Shown here one piece after another: positions 26,050 through 35,325 of a stretch of DNA of 64,000 nt. The notes beneath the pieces are model-generated. The model was not told the origin of the DNA. It saw nothing but the letters and a program-made list of their open reading frames with translations, and ran no database searches. The position numbers were made by a program, and so were the translations under genes. Source of the stretch: Tenacibaculum sp. M341 (GTDB taxonomy: Bacteria > Bacteroidota > Bacteroidia > Flavobacteriales > Flavobacteriaceae); contig NZ_SJXJ01000001.1 in assembly GCF_004337695.1 (NCBI RefSeq), positions 401,123 to 465,122 of the forward strand, given 5' to 3'. Each line of letters opens with the position of its first letter. Within the stretch, counting starts at the first letter, position 1.

Positions 26050-28327
26050 GTTGTGAATACATAACAAACAGATGTAAGTCACAACTATTTCAATTAACAA
26101 TTATCGGTAAACAGTTATCAAAAATTGATCATTGTTTATTGATCCCTGATAATTGAAAATTTATCGTCACTACGAGGCACGAAGTAGTCTGTTTATTGCT
26201 AGTTAAAAATATTATTTACATCTAACAATAAACAGATTGCTTCGCTTTACTGCGTTCCGCTCGCAAAGACGTGTTTTATTAGTAATTCATAATTGACAAT
26301 TCCTAATTGATTATGCTGTGAATACATTCCAAACAGGTGTAAGTCACAACTATTACAATTAACAATTATCGGTTAACAGTTATCAAAAATTGATCATTAT
26401 TTATTGATCCCTGATAACTGAATAAGCTGTGAATACATTTCAAACAGATGTAAGTCACAACAACATATGACGACAAACGATCAAATTTTATGCTGTGAAT
26501 ACATTCCAAACAGATGTAAGTCACAACTATTACAATTAACAATTATCGGTAAACAGTTATCAAAATTGATCATTGTTTATAGATCACTGACAACTGAAAA
26601 TTTATTGTCACTACGAGGCACGAAGTAGTCTGTTTATTGCTAGTTAAAAATATTGTTCACATCTAACAATAAGCAGATTACTTCGCTTAACTATGTTCCG
26701 CTCGTAAAGATGTGTTTTATTCGTAATTAATAATTAACAATTCCTAATTGATTATGCTGTGAATACATTCCAAACAGATGTAAGTCACAACATCAGGTAT
26801 GGATAGCCAACAACTCAAGCAGTTGTGAATACATTACAAACTGATGTAAGTCACAACCTTATGTTTACCTATGTTTGCTTATGGTGTGCTGTGAATACAT
26901 TACAAACAGATGTAAGTCACAACTATTACAATTAACAATTATCGGTAAACAGTTATCAAAATTGATCATTGTTTATAGATCACTGACAACTGAAAATTTA
27001 TTGTCACTACGAGGCACGAAGTAGTCTGTTTATTGCTAGTTAAAAATATTATTTACATCTAACAATAAACAGATTGCTTCGCTTTACTGCGTTCCGCTCG
27101 CAAAGACGTGTTTTATTAGTAATTCATAATTGACAATTCCTAATTGATCATGCTGCGAATACATTACAAACGATATAAGTCACAACTATTACAATTAACA
27201 ATTATCGGTTAACAGTTATCAAAGTTGATCATTGTTTATTGATCGCAGACAACTAAAAATTTATCGTCACTACGAGGCACGAAGTAGTCTGTTTATTGCT
27301 AGTTAAAAATATTATTTACATCTAACAATAAGCAGATTGCTTCGCTTAACTACGTTCCGCTCGCAAAGACGTGTTTTATTCGTAATTCATAATTGACAAT
27401 TCCTAATTGATTATGCTGTGAATACATTACAAAGAGATGTAAGTCACAACATATTCTAAATTAAATACAGCTGGAACAATGCTGTGAATACATTACAACC
27501 AGATGTTAGTCACAACTATTACAATTAACAATTATCGGTTAACAGTTATCAAAGTTGATCATTGTTTATTGATCACTGACAACTGAATAAAATATTATTT
27601 ACATCTAATAATAAACAGATTGCTTCGCTTAACTACGTTCCGCTCGCAAAGACTTATTTTATTAGTAATTCGTAATTAACAATTCCTAATTGATTATGCT
27701 ATGAATACATTCCAAACAGATGTAAGTCACAACAAGAACTTAGATAACTAAAAGAATTCATTAGCTGTAAATACATTACAAACAGATGTAAGTCACAACG
27801 CAATAGGAGTAAAGACCTTAGAGTTTCTAGCTGTGAATACATTCCAAACAGATGTAAGTCAAAACATTAGATACTGATATTAATTCTAATATAGGGCTGT
27901 GAATACATTCCAAACAGAAGTAAGTCACAACTGTTTCAATTAACCATTATCGGTTAACAGTTATCAAAATTGATCGTTGTTTATTGATCCCTGACAACTG
28001 AAAATTTATCGTCACTACGAGGCACGAAGTAGTCTGTTTATTGCTAGTTAAAAATATTATTTACATCTAACAATAAGCAGATTACTTCGCTTAACTACGT
28101 TCCGCTCGCAAAGACGTGTTTTATTCGTAATTCATAATTGACAATTCCTAATTGATTATGCTGTAAATACATTCCAAACAGATGTAAGTCACAACATCAA
28201 AGAAATTTATCGAATTTAAATTAGAGCTGTAAATACATTCCAAACAGATGTAAGTCACAACCAGTTTGTAAGTCAAGAAAACATCATACTCGCTGTAAAT
28301 ACATTCCAAACAGATGTAAGTCACAAC
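26050..28327 (-). CRISPR. type VI-B CRISPR array (mosaic), 17 repeats
   Basis: Seventeen 36-nt repeats (one is 35 nt) begin at 26050, 26315, 26426, 26492, 26756, 26822, 26888, 27152, 27415, 27481, 27698, 27764, 27830, 27896, 28160, 28226 and 28292. Read on the minus strand they run GTTGTGACTTACATCTG...TATTCACAGC, like Cas13b repeats (36 nt, GTTG start, CAAC-like end, T-rich centre). Nine spacers are exactly 30 nt (26462, 26792, 26858, 27451, 27734, 27800, 27866, 28196, 28262), the normal Cas13b length. The other seven intervals hold a repetitive element. Repeats next to cas13b (28160, 28226, 28292) are identical; distal ones drift, so the leader is at the cas13b side. Confidence 0.92.
26086..28159. 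repeat. composite palindromic element occupying CRISPR spacer positions
   Basis: Near-identical 228-229-nt copies lie exactly between repeats at 26086-26314, 26528-26755, 26924-27151, 27187-27414 and 27932-28159. Shorter forms are 26351-26425 (75 nt, 5' part only) and 27517-27697 (181 nt, internal deletion). Each starts TATTACAATTAACAATTATC or similar and ends CCTAATTGATTAT. The middle holds a long imperfect inverted repeat: CGTCACTACGAGGCACGAAG pairs with CTTCGC...CGCTCGCAAAGACG (26165-26271 in the first copy), resembling REP/MITE-type intergenic palindromes common in Bacteroidota. No coding capacity. Copies were probably spread by recombination between CRISPR repeats. Confidence 0.9.
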
Positions 28328-28395
28328 GTAACTAAGGGTTTTTAATTTTATTTTGCTATTTATCAGTGTTTTATTTGTTTTATAGGATTGAGGAA
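28328..28395 (-). promoter_or_regulatory. putative CRISPR leader
   Basis: This 68-bp AT-rich stretch lies between the cas13b stop codon and the first, most uniform repeat. A similar stretch follows the right-hand decayed array (from 36888), so it has been conserved or copied together with the array. I see no strong -7 box in it. Confidence 0.5.
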
Positions 28396-31300
28396 CTAAC
28401 GTTTATAAAACGACTTTGAGTGTTTTTTATACGGTTTTTTAATCCTAGGAATGGTTTTAATTAACTCTTTATATGATTTATTTGGGGGTAAAATATCAGC
28501 ATGTAAAGCTTTGTTGCGTATTTCTTTTAAAGTGCTAAAATTATTACCTAGTTCGTTTTTAAAATCTTCAAAACTAACATATCCCATGTTGGCAAGTGAA
28601 ATATCATTTTTATTAGTAAACTCTTTTTTATAGTTTTTTTCAAAGGTCAATAATCGTGAAACAAATTCAATACTCTCTTTCCAATGCTGTTGCATGGCGG
28701 TTTTTATTTCTTGATAGGTATATGTGTCTTTAGTTGGATGTTCTTTTTTTAATCGACCTACAATTGATTTAATTCTGTTCATGGTATAAAAATCATGACT
28801 TTTTAATCGTTTTACAGGAAAGCTAATGGTAATACCATCGTGTTTAATAGAAACTTCTCCTTTTTTATGAGAAAGAGTCAATAGTTTTTCTTTTGGTAAC
28901 TGTAAAGAAGATTGATTGCTCTTTTTTAATAACTGTTCTTGTAGTAAAGTTAGTATGGTGTCGGTATACAAATCGTCATACCATTGTTGTACTTTTTTAC
29001 GTTGGTCTTTCAATTTTTCAATAGTTTGTAAGGTAGTGCTGTTAGAAGAGGTTAATGAATTACTTTTTGCAACTTTTAGCTGTGTAATAGTTTCTTTAAA
29101 ATCGGCAAAATAGGTTTGATACTTGGTGTTGCTTTCTAACGATTGCCATTTGCTTTTAATTTTGGAACTAGTAGTTGTAAATTCTTCCAATTTTTTAAAA
29201 CGATGTTTTAAAGCACCTCTAGTTTCTGGAGCAATTAAAAAGAAATCGTGCGGTAATTTAAGATACGCATTATAGGTATTGGTGTTTTTATTATAGGTGT
29301 AAAACGGAGCTAAAATTTCAGCTTTACGGTTGGCGTGTTCATTATGAAAGTATTCATCGCTTTTATTGATGGAGTTGGAAGGATTGGAAATATCTAATTG
29401 TCGTGCCAAACCAATTAAGTTTTCATACTTGTCATAAGTAGGTAACTTCTTTAGTTCATCTTTATATTTTTGTAGGACTAATTTTGTTAGTTGCTTAAAA
29501 CAATTATCAAAAGATATGGCTTCTAATAAAGCTTGTTGTACTTCTTTTTGATAAGGTTCAAATAAGTTGTTTTCATGATTTTTAAGGTTTTGTTTGGCTT
29601 TACACGCAACATTTAACCAATCGGTAATTAAATACTTATTTTCCTCTTTCCATGCCTGTACATCTAACAGGTAACAGTATTTAGCAAACTGTTTTTTAGC
29701 GGTTGCCGATGTAAATTTGCCTTTTTTACCTAACAACCATTGAATAGATGCATACATGAGTTGCATTTTTTTATGTCGGATGGTTTGATTGTTTTTTCTT
29801 TTTAATAAGCGTTGTAGTTCTTGTTTTTTTAAATGATCTTTTTCATTTGCTTTTTTTGCTAAAATGCGATTTTGTATGGTGTTAATTTGTTTCAGTAGTT
29901 TTTCTTGTTCTTTTTTTTCAAAATAACCAGTACAGTTTTCTCCTTTATTATAAGTAGTTACCAAATTAGCAAAATGATTTTTATTAGCCGGATTTGTGAT
30001 ACGTTCTATTTTTTGTTGAATTCGTTTGCGTAACACTTCCATAGCTTTTTTATTAGAGAGTGTAGGTTGTTGTAGTTGTAATAAAATTTTAGGTAATAAT
30101 GATTGGTGTTTATAAGTACCGTCGGTATTTTTTTCACCATTAAAATGTTGTAAATAGCTGTTATTGATAAAAAAAGCTTTTTTATGTGTTGGTTTTGTTA
30201 AACATTGTAACCAATTGGTGAAATCTTTAGCAAACGCTTTTAAAGCCGTTACACTATCATTTAATCTATTACTACAAGCCAAAGCACCCCAATGTTTAAG
30301 ATTTTGATGTCCGATAGTAAAATGCATATAAGTATTTGAGGTTACTTGTAATCGAATCATTATTTGATCTTGATTGGTAGTGTATAGCTCGTTAGTTGTT
30401 TGTATTTCGGTAGGAGTGGAGTTACCTGTGGTATGATTTAAACGTGAAGCGGTTACATGGGTAGTACCTAATTTTGTTACATAAGTAGGTTGTGTAGTAT
30501 AGTACGCTTCAGGTATTTTTTGTAATTCGTCTTCTTGTTTTTCATTATGTGCTACTTTTTTCTGTACATATTCATCAGAACGTATGCGCCAAGCCAAATT
30601 GGGTTCGTTTTGAATACTATGTGCTATAGAGGCAGCTAATAATTCGGTAGGACGTTTGGCAATACGTTGTACATTGGTTAGTTTTTTAGTATCACTAAGT
30701 TCGTTGTACAAATATGAAGGTAACGATTCTAAATAGTTAGTGGTTTGTAACAAGTGGTATTGAATAATATCATTATTATTTAAAGTTAATTTACCTAACC
30801 AATATGCCGCACTTTCAGAAGCATCACGTTGTGCATAAAAAGAGGCAATAAATCTACTTTTTTCTAAATCTAAAACATCATCAGCGCTTCGTAGAGTTCC
30901 ATCTGTATTTTTTCGTTGTTTCCCATAATCATCAAACAGGTATTTGCTATTGTTTGTAGGTGGATTTTTATATCCACCACGATTTAAATATTGACGTGAT
31001 TTCATAAACAACTCCATTTGACCACGAGTTAAGAAAAAACTTAAAAAAAAGTTGATGCCCATATTACTTAGCTTTCTTTCATCTTTAACATTCCAACAAT
31101 TTTTAAGTGGGGTAACGTCAATAGCAAAATTAATTTGAGGTTGATAACTTCGTAAGGCAATGTTAAAGGTACGATCTAGTACGATTCTTGCTTCTTTTGT
31201 AGGATAAATAGCCGATTCTTCGTGCCAATAATGTGAATGGTAATCGCGTAAACGCAATAACAATAGTAATATATGGTTGATTTCTGTAATTTCTTCAGGA

Positions 31301-31626
31301 GTAACAAAGCGTATGTTTTTTCCTTTGACAGCATTCCATAAGAATACTTTTAATTCAGAGTAAGTACGATTGGTTAATCCATGAATGGGTTTCTTTAAAT
31401 CTTCAAAATCTATTTTCTCCTTTTGAGTTTCTGTACCATAATGTAATGGAAAAAAGAGGTGTCTAATTTCTTTAAATTGATGTGCGTTATCTTTTTTCTG
31501 AATGGTATTTATAAAATTACTTGTTCTATTATAGGCTAAATTATAAAACACAGCAAGTTCTCCGTTTTTAAAAATAGCAGGTACCGATCTTTTTTGATTT
31601 ACTTTCATAGAAGGTTTTCGTGTCAT
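28396..31626 (-). CDS. cas13b: Cas13b RNA-guided RNase (type VI-B)
   Basis: This 1076-residue protein has two HEPN RNase motifs at its ends, the Cas13b arrangement. The N-terminal motif is RDYHSH (Arg127-His132) in LLRLRDYHSHYWHEES, and the C-terminal one is RNKALH (Arg1037-His1042) in LKEIRNKALHADILPP. Both RxxxxH motifs are intact. The protein is Lys-rich, suited to RNA binding. It lies directly upstream (minus strand) of an array with Cas13b-type 36-nt repeats and 30-nt spacers. It would process crRNA and cleave target and bystander RNA. No cas1/cas2 and no recognisable csx27/csx28 are present. It starts 12 nt after the E2-like gene, so it is the fourth gene of the CBASS operon. Length is slightly short for Cas13b. 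Confidence 0.92.
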   Translation of the reverse strand: MTRKPSMKVNQKRSVPAIFKNGELAVFYNLAYNRTSNFINTIQKKDNAHQFKEIRHLFFPLHYGTETQKEKIDFEDLKKPIHGLTNRTYSELKVFLWNAVKGKNIRFVTPEEITEINHILLLLLRLRDYHSHYWHEESAIYPTKEARIVLDRTFNIALRSYQPQINFAIDVTPLKNCWNVKDERKLSNMGINFFLSFFLTRGQMELFMKSRQYLNRGGYKNPPTNNSKYLFDDYGKQRKNTDGTLRSADDVLDLEKSRFIASFYAQRDASESAAYWLGKLTLNNNDIIQYHLLQTTNYLESLPSYLYNELSDTKKLTNVQRIAKRPTELLAASIAHSIQNEPNLAWRIRSDEYVQKKVAHNEKQEDELQKIPEAYYTTQPTYVTKLGTTHVTASRLNHTTGNSTPTEIQTTNELYTTNQDQIMIRLQVTSNTYMHFTIGHQNLKHWGALACSNRLNDSVTALKAFAKDFTNWLQCLTKPTHKKAFFINNSYLQHFNGEKNTDGTYKHQSLLPKILLQLQQPTLSNKKAMEVLRKRIQQKIERITNPANKNHFANLVTTYNKGENCTGYFEKKEQEKLLKQINTIQNRILAKKANEKDHLKKQELQRLLKRKNNQTIRHKKMQLMYASIQWLLGKKGKFTSATAKKQFAKYCYLLDVQAWKEENKYLITDWLNVACKAKQNLKNHENNLFEPYQKEVQQALLEAISFDNCFKQLTKLVLQKYKDELKKLPTYDKYENLIGLARQLDISNPSNSINKSDEYFHNEHANRKAEILAPFYTYNKNTNTYNAYLKLPHDFFLIAPETRGALKHRFKKLEEFTTTSSKIKSKWQSLESNTKYQTYFADFKETITQLKVAKSNSLTSSNSTTLQTIEKLKDQRKKVQQWYDDLYTDTILTLLQEQLLKKSNQSSLQLPKEKLLTLSHKKGEVSIKHDGITISFPVKRLKSHDFYTMNRIKSIVGRLKKEHPTKDTYTYQEIKTAMQQHWKESIEFVSRLLTFEKNYKKEFTNKNDISLANMGYVSFEDFKNELGNNFSTLKEIRNKALHADILPPNKSYKELIKTIPRIKKPYKKHSKSFYKR

Positions 31627-31638
31627 AATTTTTAGTAA

Positions 31639-32280
31639 TTAGTGTGCTTTTAGTATTTCTTCTAGTTCATTATTCAGAATTAAAACATCTTTTTTTAAAT
31701 GTATGATATCAATGTATTGTAACATATCATACCCACGTTTGTGATTACCATTAGCACACTTTCGTAATGTTTTACCACTACCACAGTAGCAACGGTCTTT
31801 ATGACTTAATTTGTTACCTTTTATGTATTCAAAAAGTACTTTTAAAATCAATACATTGTCTGTTGTATCAAGTAGTGTTTGATAGGTTTCTTGTGTACTG
31901 TTACTATGTGAAAACTCACCATTTATATAGTGTTTATGCAATTCGTAATACGAGTTATTTTGTAAATACGGAATTAGTATGTGCTGCATAAACTGAGCTA
32001 TGGTTTTTATTTTAGTTTTTAGTAAAATTTCTTCCAATCGAGGAGTGGTAAAACAACAGTTTCCAGCTTCATATACATGTCTATCTATGCTATTAGGAAT
32101 ACGTTCACCTAGTTCATATACCCTTGGAAAGTGCTTGTTCCAAGGGGTTAAATCAATTAAAAGGGTGTAAAAATCATTGGTATCAATTTCTAGAGTACCT
32201 TCAAGTGTATTTTTCTGTTGATTAAAATGCAATTCAGGATAGTGTTGTAATACTTTAGTTATTTGTGATTTAATATCCAT
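31639..32280 (-). CDS. E2-like protein with SEC-C zinc motif (CBASS Cap2-like)
   Basis: This 213-residue protein has an E2 ubiquitin-conjugating-like region: RVYELGERIPNSIDRHVYEAGNCCF (candidate catalytic Cys75 or Cys76) followed by PYLQNNSYYELHKHYINGEFSHS. The C-terminus has a SEC-C zinc motif, CYCGSGKTLRKC with His180 close by (Cys164, Cys166, Cys175). E2-only proteins occur in short type II CBASS, where they conjugate or prime the CD-NTase. It overlaps the CD-NTase gene by 11 bp. The zinc tail is extra and may bind a partner. The two adjacent Cys leave the active residue undecided. Confidence 0.75.
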   Translation of the reverse strand: MDIKSQITKVLQHYPELHFNQQKNTLEGTLEIDTNDFYTLLIDLTPWNKHFPRVYELGERIPNSIDRHVYEAGNCCFTTPRLEEILLKTKIKTIAQFMQHILIPYLQNNSYYELHKHYINGEFSHSNSTQETYQTLLDTTDNVLILKVLFEYIKGNKLSHKDRCYCGSGKTLRKCANGNHKRGYDMLQYIDIIHLKKDVLILNNELEEILKAH

Positions 32281-33274
32281 AAGGTTTTGGAGGTATGTAA
32301 GCTGTTTTTAATTCATCTGACATTGACTTTTTTTGTGCATTTTCATCAGTATCATTTCCTTTCGGAAAACGATCTCCAAACTGATAATCTCTTAAATACT
32401 CAGAAGCTTTTTTAAAATTAGTTTCATCGTTTGCACGATCGCAATCGTTAACTAAGCTGTATAAGGTTGTTAAAAAGTTTTCTCTTCTGCTATCAGAATA
32501 CTCTGCAAAAACATCATCGTTTACAGGTACCGTAGGGCGTAAACATTTAAAACCATTGTATGAAGTAAGTGTGTTGTATATGTTTCTGACGGTTTCTCTA
32601 AAAGCAGTGCTATCATCGTCGTCTGAAACATAATTGTTTACAATTAAAATAGTTAATGCAAACCCCGATGGCAGTTTTAAATGTGTGTTTTTTTGCTGTC
32701 TGTAATCTTTCCAGGCTTTTATATAACGTACCAAACGTTTCATTTGTTTGTTTGATTTTTTGATAAACCAATCGGTAAATGCAACAGGATCACTATCTAT
32801 CCAATCTTTTGATCGATGTGCAAGTTCCGGTGTGTCTCCATCTTTGTAATAAATAGGTAAATCAATGTGATGTCCATTAGCAAAAACCACTCGTACACAA
32901 GTATTTTTTCTAATAGGGTCTTTTGTATTGGTATGGTTTTTTACAGCTTCGTATACCCAATTGTGCCAAGTAGCTATATTTTCTCTATTGTTTTCATTTT
33001 CTTTTTCTTTAAAATAAATACCATCGTCTAAATCGTATGCACGCAATTCGTTTCCGTTTTCATCTTTTACAACAATAGGGTTTACAGTAGTGTCCATTTC
33101 AAAAGAACCTTGTCCTTTAAAAGTAGGTTGTAACCTATCAGATTTATGTTCTTTAAACCAATCTTTTACTTTTTTTCTGATTGCTTTTCTACTACCTAAT
33201 AAACCGTCTTTTCTATTGTCGGTAAGTTTTATAGTATTGTAAAATGTATTGTATTCTTTGTGTAATGTTGCCAT
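32270..33274 (-). CDS. CBASS CD-NTase (cGAS/DncV-like nucleotidyltransferase)
   Basis: This 334-residue protein has the CD-NTase active site: GS at residues 56-57 in FKGQGSFEMDT, Asp81 and Asp83 in YDLDDGIYF, and a third Asp138 in GHHIDLPIYY. It would make a cyclic oligonucleotide when infection is sensed. It lies between the Cap15-like effector gene (11-nt gap) and the E2-like gene (11-bp overlap), the layout of short type II CBASS. Its product type cannot be told from sequence. It shares the operon with cas13b, which is unusual. Confidence 0.93.
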   Translation of the reverse strand: MATLHKEYNTFYNTIKLTDNRKDGLLGSRKAIRKKVKDWFKEHKSDRLQPTFKGQGSFEMDTTVNPIVVKDENGNELRAYDLDDGIYFKEKENENNRENIATWHNWVYEAVKNHTNTKDPIRKNTCVRVVFANGHHIDLPIYYKDGDTPELAHRSKDWIDSDPVAFTDWFIKKSNKQMKRLVRYIKAWKDYRQQKNTHLKLPSGFALTILIVNNYVSDDDDSTAFRETVRNIYNTLTSYNGFKCLRPTVPVNDDVFAEYSDSRRENFLTTLYSLVNDCDRANDETNFKKASEYLRDYQFGDRFPKGNDTDENAQKKSMSDELKTAYIPPKPYGY

Positions 33275-33285
33275 ATATGGTTTGT

Positions 33286-33921
33286 TTAAAATGGGTGAGT
33301 AATGTCTTTTGATATTCTTTTTATGTTCGGAAATATTCCGCTAGAGGGTAGTGGTTTCCGATTGGCATAATACCGTCCATTTAAAAAGTACTCCCCATTT
33401 TTGATGGTAATTTTTGAAAAACAAGCGCCTTCATGTTTATCTTTTGTAGCAAGTCTATCCAAACTTTCTTTTCCACCATTTTCATAGTTGTAAACTAGTT
33501 CGTAATTATGATCGTTAATTTTTGATATGAAACAAAATTTACTTTTTGAATGTGAAGGATCTCTTTTGTCGTATGTATAAAAAGAATCTACTTTTATTTC
33601 GCTTGCCGTTTGAGTGATAATAATGTCAACATCAATATAGATTAATCTTTTTTCGCAGTTATTTTCTTCTATAAATACATGACATTCTTGTCTGCCTCTG
33701 TAGGTTCCAGAAATGTCTTTTATAGTAAACATCCAATTGAATAAAGGATTTTTCCATAAATGAGTGTCTATACTTCTAATTAAAAAAAGTGTAAGAAGTA
33801 TTGGAATAATGATAGATAACACACCAAATAAAGGATATAGTATAGTGTTTATAGTTAAAAAGAACGCTAAGGGAACTAAAAACCCTTGTGAGGTATAGTT
33901 ATTAAAATAATTTGTTTTCAT
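33286..33921 (-). CDS. CBASS membrane effector, 2TM plus beta-rich domain (Cap15-like)
   Basis: This roughly 211-residue protein (start at the ATG at 33921; an ATG at 33948 is alternative) has two N-terminal membrane segments (FLVPLAFFLTINTILYPLF and LSIIIPILLTLFLI), then a beta-rich region that begins IKDISGTYRGRQE. This is the S-2TMbeta/Cap15 layout, in which a beta-barrel binds a cyclic nucleotide and the membrane part disrupts the inner membrane. The position next to the CD-NTase supports it. Csx27/Csx28 are membrane proteins that accompany Cas13b, so this could instead serve such a role, but the G-x-Y-x-G beta motif argues for Cap15. Confidence 0.75.
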   Translation of the reverse strand: MKTNYFNNYTSQGFLVPLAFFLTINTILYPLFGVLSIIIPILLTLFLIRSIDTHLWKNPLFNWMFTIKDISGTYRGRQECHVFIEENNCEKRLIYIDVDIIITQTASEIKVDSFYTYDKRDPSHSKSKFCFISKINDHNYELVYNYENGGKESLDRLATKDKHEGACFSKITIKNGEYFLNGRYYANRKPLPSSGIFPNIKRISKDITHPF

Positions 33922-34137
33922 AAAAAGATTCTGTGTATTAAAAATCAAGTCAATTTTGAATAAGAAACCTTCGTCAGTTCGAGTGATTTTACGGAATTAT
34001 AAAGAAGTAAAATTGTATAGAGAACAGTGTCTTTATGTCTCAATAGTTGAGCGACATTTTTATTCTTAAACTAGATTTACATTAAAATATATGTTATGAG
34101 TTGTTCTATAAATAATTGATCATTGATAATTGAATAC

Positions 34138-34173
34138 GTTGTGAATTGATTACAAATTGATAGGAGTCACAAC
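34138..34173. repeat. solo degenerate CRISPR repeat
   Basis: One 36-nt repeat starting GTTGTGAATTGATTAC and ending GGAGTCACAAC is preceded by a short remnant of the composite element (about 34112-34137). It lies between the CBASS operon and the TIR gene, in a 246-bp stretch with no gene. It has no second copy nearby, so it is an array remnant. Confidence 0.75.
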
Positions 34174-34195
34174 CTAAATATCGTTGAGCATTACT

Positions 34196-34954
34196 TTATA
34201 CGTCATTATTTGTTGGTAATAAATATTTTATATTTCGCATAGACATTTCTCTTTTCGGAGACCATACCAATGAGCTTTGATGAGGTATGTTAAATTTACT
34301 TTCTAAAGTTTCTTTAAGCATATCTAAGTTTTTTTCATCGTCAATAGTCATTCCTTTAAAGTGCTGAAAAACACCTTTCATTTGCTTAAATTCAAAAGGA
34401 GGAATAGTAACAGAAATATGCTCCTTTGTTTGTATCCAAACTGCACCAAGTTCTATTAAACACATTGGCGATTTATAAAAGTGCTCTGATAGCATAAAAA
34501 AGACTAAGACATCTTCATTTAATTGACTTTTGATATCATTAATAAAATCCTTACCTAAAGGTGTACCGTACCCTTCTAATGAAGAACAAAAAATATTTTC
34601 TGAAGGTATTCCGATGTTTTGAAGTAGTAATACAAAGCTTTCTACAATTTTTTTATCGTGATGTGAATGACTTATAAATACTTTTTGAAGAGGTTTTTGT
34701 TCTTTTTTATGAGTAGTACCTTTATTAGTTTTAGTAGGTGGTATAACTAAGTTTAAATCGTCAGCAATTTTAATAATTTTAGTATTCTCTGTTTGTTGTA
34801 ATAATTTTTTTATAGAATCTTGATTGTAGGTTTTTGTAGGTATACTATCTATACCGTATTCATTTAGTATGTTGATAATTCCTTCTGCATTGTGTCTTGT
34901 TTGTAACGAAAAATAAATGTCTTGTATTAATCGGTATTTGTCTGTTGGGTTCAT
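34196..34954 (-). CDS. TIR-domain protein with N-terminal effector-associated region
   Basis: This 252-residue protein has a C-terminal TIR domain (about 90-225): KVFISHSHHDKKIV, IGIPSENIFCSSLEG, and CLIELGAVW with candidate catalytic Glu168 for NAD+ cleavage. The N-terminal 70 residues form a small helical domain resembling effector-associated domains. TIR NADases deplete NAD+ on infection. It is the last gene of a three-gene operon with a small membrane protein and a caspase-like protein, each separated by a few bases. Activation and activity are inferred. Confidence 0.8.
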   Translation of the reverse strand: MNPTDKYRLIQDIYFSLQTRHNAEGIINILNEYGIDSIPTKTYNQDSIKKLLQQTENTKIIKIADDLNLVIPPTKTNKGTTHKKEQKPLQKVFISHSHHDKKIVESFVLLLQNIGIPSENIFCSSLEGYGTPLGKDFINDIKSQLNEDVLVFFMLSEHFYKSPMCLIELGAVWIQTKEHISVTIPPFEFKQMKGVFQHFKGMTIDDEKNLDMLKETLESKFNIPHQSSLVWSPKREMSMRNIKYLLPTNNDV

Positions 34955-34967
34955 ATAATTTTACTGT

Positions 34968-35324
34968 TTAATAGTTAGGTAATAAATAAGTTGATTTTAA
35001 TTTTTGTTTTAGGTTTTTGGATATGAAATAAGTGTCTATTTGTGCCAGTATGGCATCGGTATTCCCTAGTTTTAGAAATAAAATTTCTTGCTCTATTTTA
35101 TTCTTGTAGTACTGATGTACACAAAAAGAAGTTATTTGAAAAGTTACAATACCTATAAAAACAAATACACCAATTCCGTTTTCCATTCCTCTTCGCATTG
35201 AAGCTCTATGTAAAGCGTTTGTAATTGCAGCACCTCCATTATTCTCATTTATAATTAATGCTATTTTAAAAACGAGTTTAGGAACACCTATGCCAGAAGC
35301 ATAAATAATTAGTGTGTCTTTCAT
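34968..35324 (-). CDS. small single-TM protein between TIR and caspase genes
   Basis: This 118-residue protein has a basic stretch (RASMRRGM), one hydrophobic segment at about residues 50-70 (IGVFVFIGIVTFQITSF) and a helical C-terminal tail. It lies 1 nt after the caspase gene and 13 nt before the TIR gene. I do not recognise a family. A membrane anchor or link between the two effectors is a reasonable guess from the gene order. Confidence 0.6.
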   Translation of the reverse strand: MKDTLIIYASGIGVPKLVFKIALIINENNGGAAITNALHRASMRRGMENGIGVFVFIGIVTFQITSFCVHQYYKNKIEQEILFLKLGNTDAILAQIDTYFISKNLKQKLKSTYLLPNY

Positions 35325-35325
35325 A

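Noticed and set aside
28396-31626. A HEPN-domain RNase unrelated to CRISPR
   Set aside because: Position of both RxxxxH motifs at the protein ends, and an adjacent array with 36-nt repeats and 30-nt spacers, indicate Cas13b.
33286-33921. Csx27/Csx28 accessory protein of Cas13b
   Set aside because: The protein has two membrane segments and a GTYRG beta motif next to a CD-NTase, as in Cap15. It is not adjacent to cas13b and lacks a HEPN motif as seen in Csx28.
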